Assembly (NCBI GenBank): GCA_017302255.1
Contig: JAFLDV010000019.1
Coordinates: 1 to 64,000 of the forward strand
Source: Gammaproteobacteria bacterium
Lineage (GTDB): Bacteria > Pseudomonadota > Gammaproteobacteria > Enterobacterales > Alteromonadaceae
Length of the DNA: 64,000 bases
Direction of reading: 5' to 3'
The position numbers and the translations under genes are program-made. Positions 60,299-64,000 of this stretch are shown piece by piece. Position 1 is the stretch's first letter; each line of letters opens with the position of its first letter. Under the pieces are notes generated by a model. The model was given only the letters and a program-made list of their open reading frames with translations, ran no database searches and was not told the DNA's origin.

Positions 60299-60342
60299 AA
60301 CGAGAATCATTCTTATTTGCAAATAAGATCTATTATCATTTG
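60299..60342 (-). promoter_or_regulatory. Fur boxes upstream of fiu
   Basis: GAGAATCATTCTT at 60302-60314 is a strong inverted Fur core (compare GATAATCATTATC). A second A-T rich unit, CTATTATCATTT (60331-60342), matches Fur hexamers on the minus strand. The location 75-115 bases before the ATG fits an operator over the promoter. The remaining intergenic sequence (60343-60480) shows nothing else. Confidence 0.72.
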
Positions 60343-60480
60343 AGCTAATTTTGGTAAATTATGTTTTTGCCCTTTGCAACAGTCAACGATTGCCCCCGCG
60401 CTCAACTGAGCCAAAGCGTTAGCAAGCCTCTGCGCTATCGAGCTGAGCACAAGCCTAGGCACAAACCTAAACTTTCGCCC

Positions 60481-60507
60481 ATAAAAAAACCGACGTTGCC
60501 GTCGGTT
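60481..60507 (-). terminator. lysS terminator
   Basis: Stem AACCGAC/GTCGGTT (60488-60494 with 60501-60507) with a GTTGCC loop, followed on the minus strand by TTTTTTTA. It lies 27 bases past the lysS stop. Confidence 0.9.
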
Positions 60508-60533
60508 CTTTAGTACAGATGACTCAATAGCTA

Positions 60534-62051
60534 TTATTTATCGCTATGACGCATGTGTGGGAACAGAATAACATCACGGATGCTTGGTGCATCAGCCAAC
60601 AACATGACTAAGCGGTCGATACCAATACCTTGACCAGCTGTTGGTGGTAAGCCGTGCTCAAGCGCTGTCACGAAGTCTTCATCGTAATACATCGCTTCAT
60701 CATCGCCCGCTTCTTTTTGCGCAACTTGCTCGCGGAAACGTTCAGCCTGATCTTCAGCATCGTTTAACTCGCTAAAACCATTGCCTAATTCGCGGCCGCC
60801 GATGAAGAATTCAAAACGGTCAGTAATTTCTGGGTTGTGGTCGTTACGACGTGCCAATGGCGAAATTTCCGCTGGATATTCAGTGATAAAAGTTGGTTGC
60901 TGTAACTTGGTCTCAACCAATTCATCAAACACTTCCATCAGAATACGGCCATGACCATAGTTTGCTTTCACTTCAATCCCCAGAGATTTCGCAAGCTCAG
61001 CAACCGCTTCACGGGTAGTTAACTGCTCAAGTTTCACTTCTGGGTTGTAGTGCAGAATAGATTCAGTCACTGACATCCGCGCAAATGGCTTACCAAAGTC
61101 AAACACGTTGCCTTGGTATTGCACTTCAGTAGTGCCGAGCACTGACTGCGCTAAACCACGGAACAATTCTTCTGTGATATCCATTAAATCGTTGTAATCA
61201 GCATAAGCCCAGTAGAATTCCAGCATGGTGAATTCTGGGTTATGGCGAGTCGACACGCCTTCATTACGGAAGTTACGGTTTAGCTCGAACACTTTCTCGA
61301 AACCACCGACTACTAAACGCTTCAGATACAACTCTGGAGCGATCCGCAGGAACATTTGCATGTCCAACGCGTTGTGGTGCGTTTCAAAAGGACGTGCTGA
61401 AGCCCCACCTGGAATGCTTTGCAGCATTGGCGTTTCTACTTCTAAGAAACCTTTGCTGTTGAAAAACTGGCGAATATAAGCCACTGTTTTTGAACGAATT
61501 AAGAATGTCTTGCGTGATTGATCATTGACGATCAAATCCAAATAACGCTGACGGTAACAAGCTTCTTGGTCAGTTAAACCGTGGAACTTATCTGGCAGTG
61601 GGCGTAACGCTTTAGTCAACAAGCGAACTTCATCCAACCACACAGTTAATTCACCAGTTTGGGTTTTGAATAACACACCGCTACCGCCGATGATGTCACC
61701 TAAATCCCACTTTTTGAACCCTTCTTCGTATACACCTTCAGGCAAGCTTTTCAGTGCAACGTACAGCTGGATTTTGCCGCCAACATCTTGAATAGTCGCG
61801 AAACTTGCTTTACCCATCACTCGGCGCAGCATAATACGACCAGCCACAGTGACGCGCACTTGTTTTGCTTCCAGCTCTTCTTTGCTCAACTGCTCATATT
61901 GTGCGTGCAGCTGATCTGAAGTTGCATCACGACGAAAATCATTAGGGAAGGCATTACCTTGTTCCCGCAACGCCGCCAGCTTATGTTTACGCTCAGCAAT
62001 CAGTTTGTTGACGTCCTGATGTTCTTCAATCGGCGTATTCTGTTCAGACAT
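60534..62051 (-). CDS. lysS: Lysyl-tRNA synthetase (class II)
   Basis: LysS charges tRNA-Lys. The 505-residue chain has an N-terminal OB-fold anticodon-binding domain (about 55-150, [23 protein letters not shown]) and the class II core with motif 2 ([18 protein letters not shown], near 265-282) and motif 3 ([11 protein letters not shown], near 480). Length equals E. coli LysS (505). It follows prfB by 38 bases, the usual recJ-prfB-lysS order. Confidence 0.97.
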   Translation of the reverse strand: MSEQNTPIEEHQDVNKLIAERKHKLAALREQGNAFPNDFRRDATSDQLHAQYEQLSKEELEAKQVRVTVAGRIMLRRVMGKASFATIQDVGGKIQLYVALKSLPEGVYEEGFKKWDLGDIIGGSGVLFKTQTGELTVWLDEVRLLTKALRPLPDKFHGLTDQEACYRQRYLDLIVNDQSRKTFLIRSKTVAYIRQFFNSKGFLEVETPMLQSIPGGASARPFETHHNALDMQMFLRIAPELYLKRLVVGGFEKVFELNRNFRNEGVSTRHNPEFTMLEFYWAYADYNDLMDITEELFRGLAQSVLGTTEVQYQGNVFDFGKPFARMSVTESILHYNPEVKLEQLTTREAVAELAKSLGIEVKANYGHGRILMEVFDELVETKLQQPTFITEYPAEISPLARRNDHNPEITDRFEFFIGGRELGNGFSELNDAEDQAERFREQVAQKEAGDDEAMYYDEDFVTALEHGLPPTAGQGIGIDRLVMLLADAPSIRDVILFPHMRHSDK

Positions 62052-62089
62052 GATAAATTCCTGATATTAAGCGTTTAATTGTCGTGTTA

Positions 62090-63188
62090 TTACAAACCAG
62101 CTTTTAAGCTAGCTTCGATAAATTTATCTAAATCACCGTCAAGTACCGACTGGGTATTGCGTGTTTCGACACCAGTGCGCAAATCTTTAATGCGCGAATC
62201 ATCCAATACGTAAGAGCGGATCTGGCTGCCCCAACCGATATCTGATTTGGTATCTTCCAGCGCTTGCTTTTCAGCATTTTGCTTTTGCAATTCAAACTCA
62301 TACAGCTTAGCGCGTAATTGTTTGTACGCATTGTCACGGTTTTTATGCTGTGAACGGTCGTTTTGACATTGCACCACGATATTGGTTGGTAAATGCGTAA
62401 TACGTACCGCAGAGTCTGTCCGGTTAACGTGCTGACCACCAGCGCCTGATGCCCGGTAGGTATCAATACGCAAATCGGCTGGGTTGATCTCGATTTCGAT
62501 ATCATCATCAACTTCTGGCGACACAAACACTGAAGCAAATGAAGTGTGGCGACGGTTACCAGAATCAAATGGGCTCTTACGCACTAAGCGATGAACACCA
62601 GTTTCGGTGCGCAACCAGCCATAAGCGTATTCGCCAGTGAATTTGATGGTACAGCCTTTAATACCGGCTACGTCACCATCAGTCACTTCGTAAAGTTCTG
62701 GTTTAAAGCCTTTGGCTTCACCCCAACGCAGATACATCCGCATCAGCATGCTGGCCCAATCTTGGGCTTCAGTGCCGCCTGAACCTGACTGAATATCTAA
62801 ATAACAATCTGAAGGATCGCTTTTGCCAGAGAACATCCGGCGGAATTCCAGTTTAGCCAACTGCGCTTCTAAATCAGCCAGCTCAGTTTGCGCCTCGATA
62901 AAAGTATCTTCGTCTTCTGCTTCAATAGCTAATTCGACTAAACCTGCGACATCTTCAAGACCTTGGTCCAGTTTATCGATGGTGTTGACGATTTGTTCTA
63001 AAGCAGAGCGTTCTTTCCCCAAAGCTTGGGCTTTTTCTGGATTATTCCAAACCGCGGAATCTTCAAGCTCACGGGAAACTTCTTCTAACTTTTCTTTCTT
63101 GGCTTCGTAGTCAAAGATACCCCCGAAGCACGTTAGTGCGTTCAGCTAAGTCTTTGATACTGTTATAAACTGGATTAACTTCAAACAT
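62090..63188 (-). CDS. prfB: Peptide chain release factor 2, with programmed +1 frameshift
   Basis: RF2 terminates translation at UGA and UAA. Reading starts at ATG 63188 ([15 protein letters not shown]) for 25 codons and meets in-frame TGA at 63113-63111. The site reads GGGGG-TAT-CTT-TGA-C: an SD-like G run, the slippery CTT and a UGA followed by C, as in E. coli. A +1 shift skips T 63113 and continues with GAC (63112) to 62090, giving 365 residues, the same as E. coli RF2. The tripeptide anticodon SPF ([10 protein letters not shown]) and the catalytic GGQ ([15 protein letters not shown]) are intact. RF2 thus regulates its own synthesis through UGA recognition. Confidence 0.96.
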
Positions 63189-63351
63189 GATGATCTTATG
63201 CGCCTCAAAAATAAGGCGGAGATTGTAGCAAAAAATCGCCACAAGGTGCAGCAATGGTTTTGGGTATTTTCGCTTCACCCTTGCACAGCCAAGGGTGTTG
63301 GCATACTTAGCGCCCTTTATTCACTTACTAAAGTATGCTCCTAAAGTTCTC
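63189..63351. other. Gap between recJ and prfB
   Basis: No gene or strong stem is visible. It should hold the prfB promoter or be the untranslated link of the recJ-prfB-lysS series. Confidence 0.5.
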
Positions 63352-64000
63352 TTAGCTAGCGACAACCATATGCTTCACCATTAGCTGCAAATTTTGCTGG
63401 TCGCGAAATTCGTTAATGTCTAACTGATAGGCTAATTCCACCCACTGCACATTCGGATTTGGCCAAGCTTTGTAATCACAGTTGAACCAGATCGCATCTA
63501 ACAGCTTACCGTCACTCGCTTGCAGCACTACTTTCAGGTGTTTTTCGCCTAACAGACGCTGTTGCAATAAGCGGAATTTGCCGTGAAATACCGGTTCCGG
63601 GAATGCTTGCCCCCACGGCCCCGCTTGCTGCAGCGCTTCGGCAAGTTCCATCGAAAGATCGGATGCAGAAAGTTCGCCATCACTGTAAATCACTGAGGTT
63701 AACAACTCATCCGCGATAGATTTTTCAGCAATTTCAGTAAAAGCTTGTTCAAACAAGGGAAGTTTATCTGCGACTATCGTTAAACCGGCCGCCATGGCAT
63801 GGCCGCCAAATTTCAGGATCAATCCGGGCCAACGCGTGGAAATTTCGTCCAGTAAATCACGAATGTGCACGCCATGCACTGACCGCGCTGAACCTTTCAG
63901 TTGATTGTCGTCGCCTTGGGCAAATGCGATAACTGGCCGGTGATAAAGCTCTTTCACTCTCCCCGCCAAAATACCAATAACCCCTTGATGCCAATCGGCT
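63352..64000 (-). CDS. recJ: Single-stranded-DNA exonuclease RecJ (3' part, cut by window edge)
   Basis: About 215 C-terminal residues are visible. The frame runs in from the edge with DWHQGVIGILAGRVKE, the RecJ DHHA1 nucleic-acid-binding region, followed by KFGGHAMAAGLTIV and a C-terminal OB-fold part with WFNCDYKAWP. RecJ degrades single strands 5' to 3' in recombination and mismatch repair. The N-terminal catalytic domain lies beyond 64000. Placement before prfB supports the call. Confidence 0.92.
   Translation of the reverse strand, partial: ADWHQGVIGILAGRVKELYHRPVIAFAQGDDNQLKGSARSVHGVHIRDLLDEISTRWPGLILKFGGHAMAAGLTIVADKLPLFEQAFTEIAEKSIADELLTSVIYSDGELSASDLSMELAEALQQAGPWGQAFPEPVFHGKFRLLQQRLLGEKHLKVVLQASDGKLLDAIWFNCDYKAWPNPNVQWVELAYQLDINEFRDQQNLQLMVKHMVVAS

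Overview
The window reads as a chromosomal, mostly housekeeping segment of a gammaproteobacterium. Gene content and order (ftsB-ispD-ispF-truD-surE-pcm-yqaA-nlpD-rpoS; rpoE-rseABC-lepA-lepB-rnc-era-recO-pdxJ-acpS; eno-pyrG-mazG-relA-rlmD opposite barA; recJ-prfB-lysS) point to the Alteromonadales/Chromatiaceae area, for example a Rheinheimera- or Alishewanella-like genus. The genus is an inference from synteny and protein character, not a measured placement. No prophage, insertion sequence, CRISPR array or tRNA was found.

Layout. 1-447: two rRNA-type promoters fire leftwards out of the window, so a stable-RNA operon probably begins just beyond the left edge. 448-5071: metA and a methionine synthase split into two proteins form one translationally coupled operon behind MetJ boxes. 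5240-6280: a secreted solute-binding-like protein, then a 15.6-copy heptanucleotide repeat. 6352-10767: recA with an SOS box, pncC and mutS. 10816-16597: a four-gene operon of circularly permuted ATP-grasp, alpha-E and transglutaminase-like proteins behind a near-perfect sigma-54 promoter; this is the least understood system here. 16650-23145: the ftsB-to-rpoS stress and survival operon. 23240-31534: a hypothetical gene, eno, pyrG, mazG, relA, rlmD. 31663-34458: the BarA hybrid kinase.

34544-43889: acpS, pdxJ, recO, era, rnc, lepB, lepA and the sigma-E operon with its likely autoregulated promoter. 44067-48470: nadB, a PQ-loop membrane protein, ygfX-sdhE, ygfZ, slyD. 48557-50307: a DUF2804 gene and a CreA lipoprotein behind a FadR-like operator. 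50319-52396: divergent sulfide:quinone oxidoreductase and rhodanese genes around a perfect palindrome. 52453-56902: an ABC ATPase with a permease fused to an M1 metallopeptidase. 57158-60317: a Fur-linked Fiu-type TonB receptor and PiuC hydroxylase. 60481-64000: lysS, prfB with its programmed +1 frameshift, and the 3' part of recJ.

Several annotated starts were moved inward from the longest open frame, using Shine-Dalgarno sequences, stop-start overlaps and promoter positions (recA, mutS, eno, lepA, rseC, recO, pcm, ispF, creA, rhodanese, ygfZ, permease-M1).
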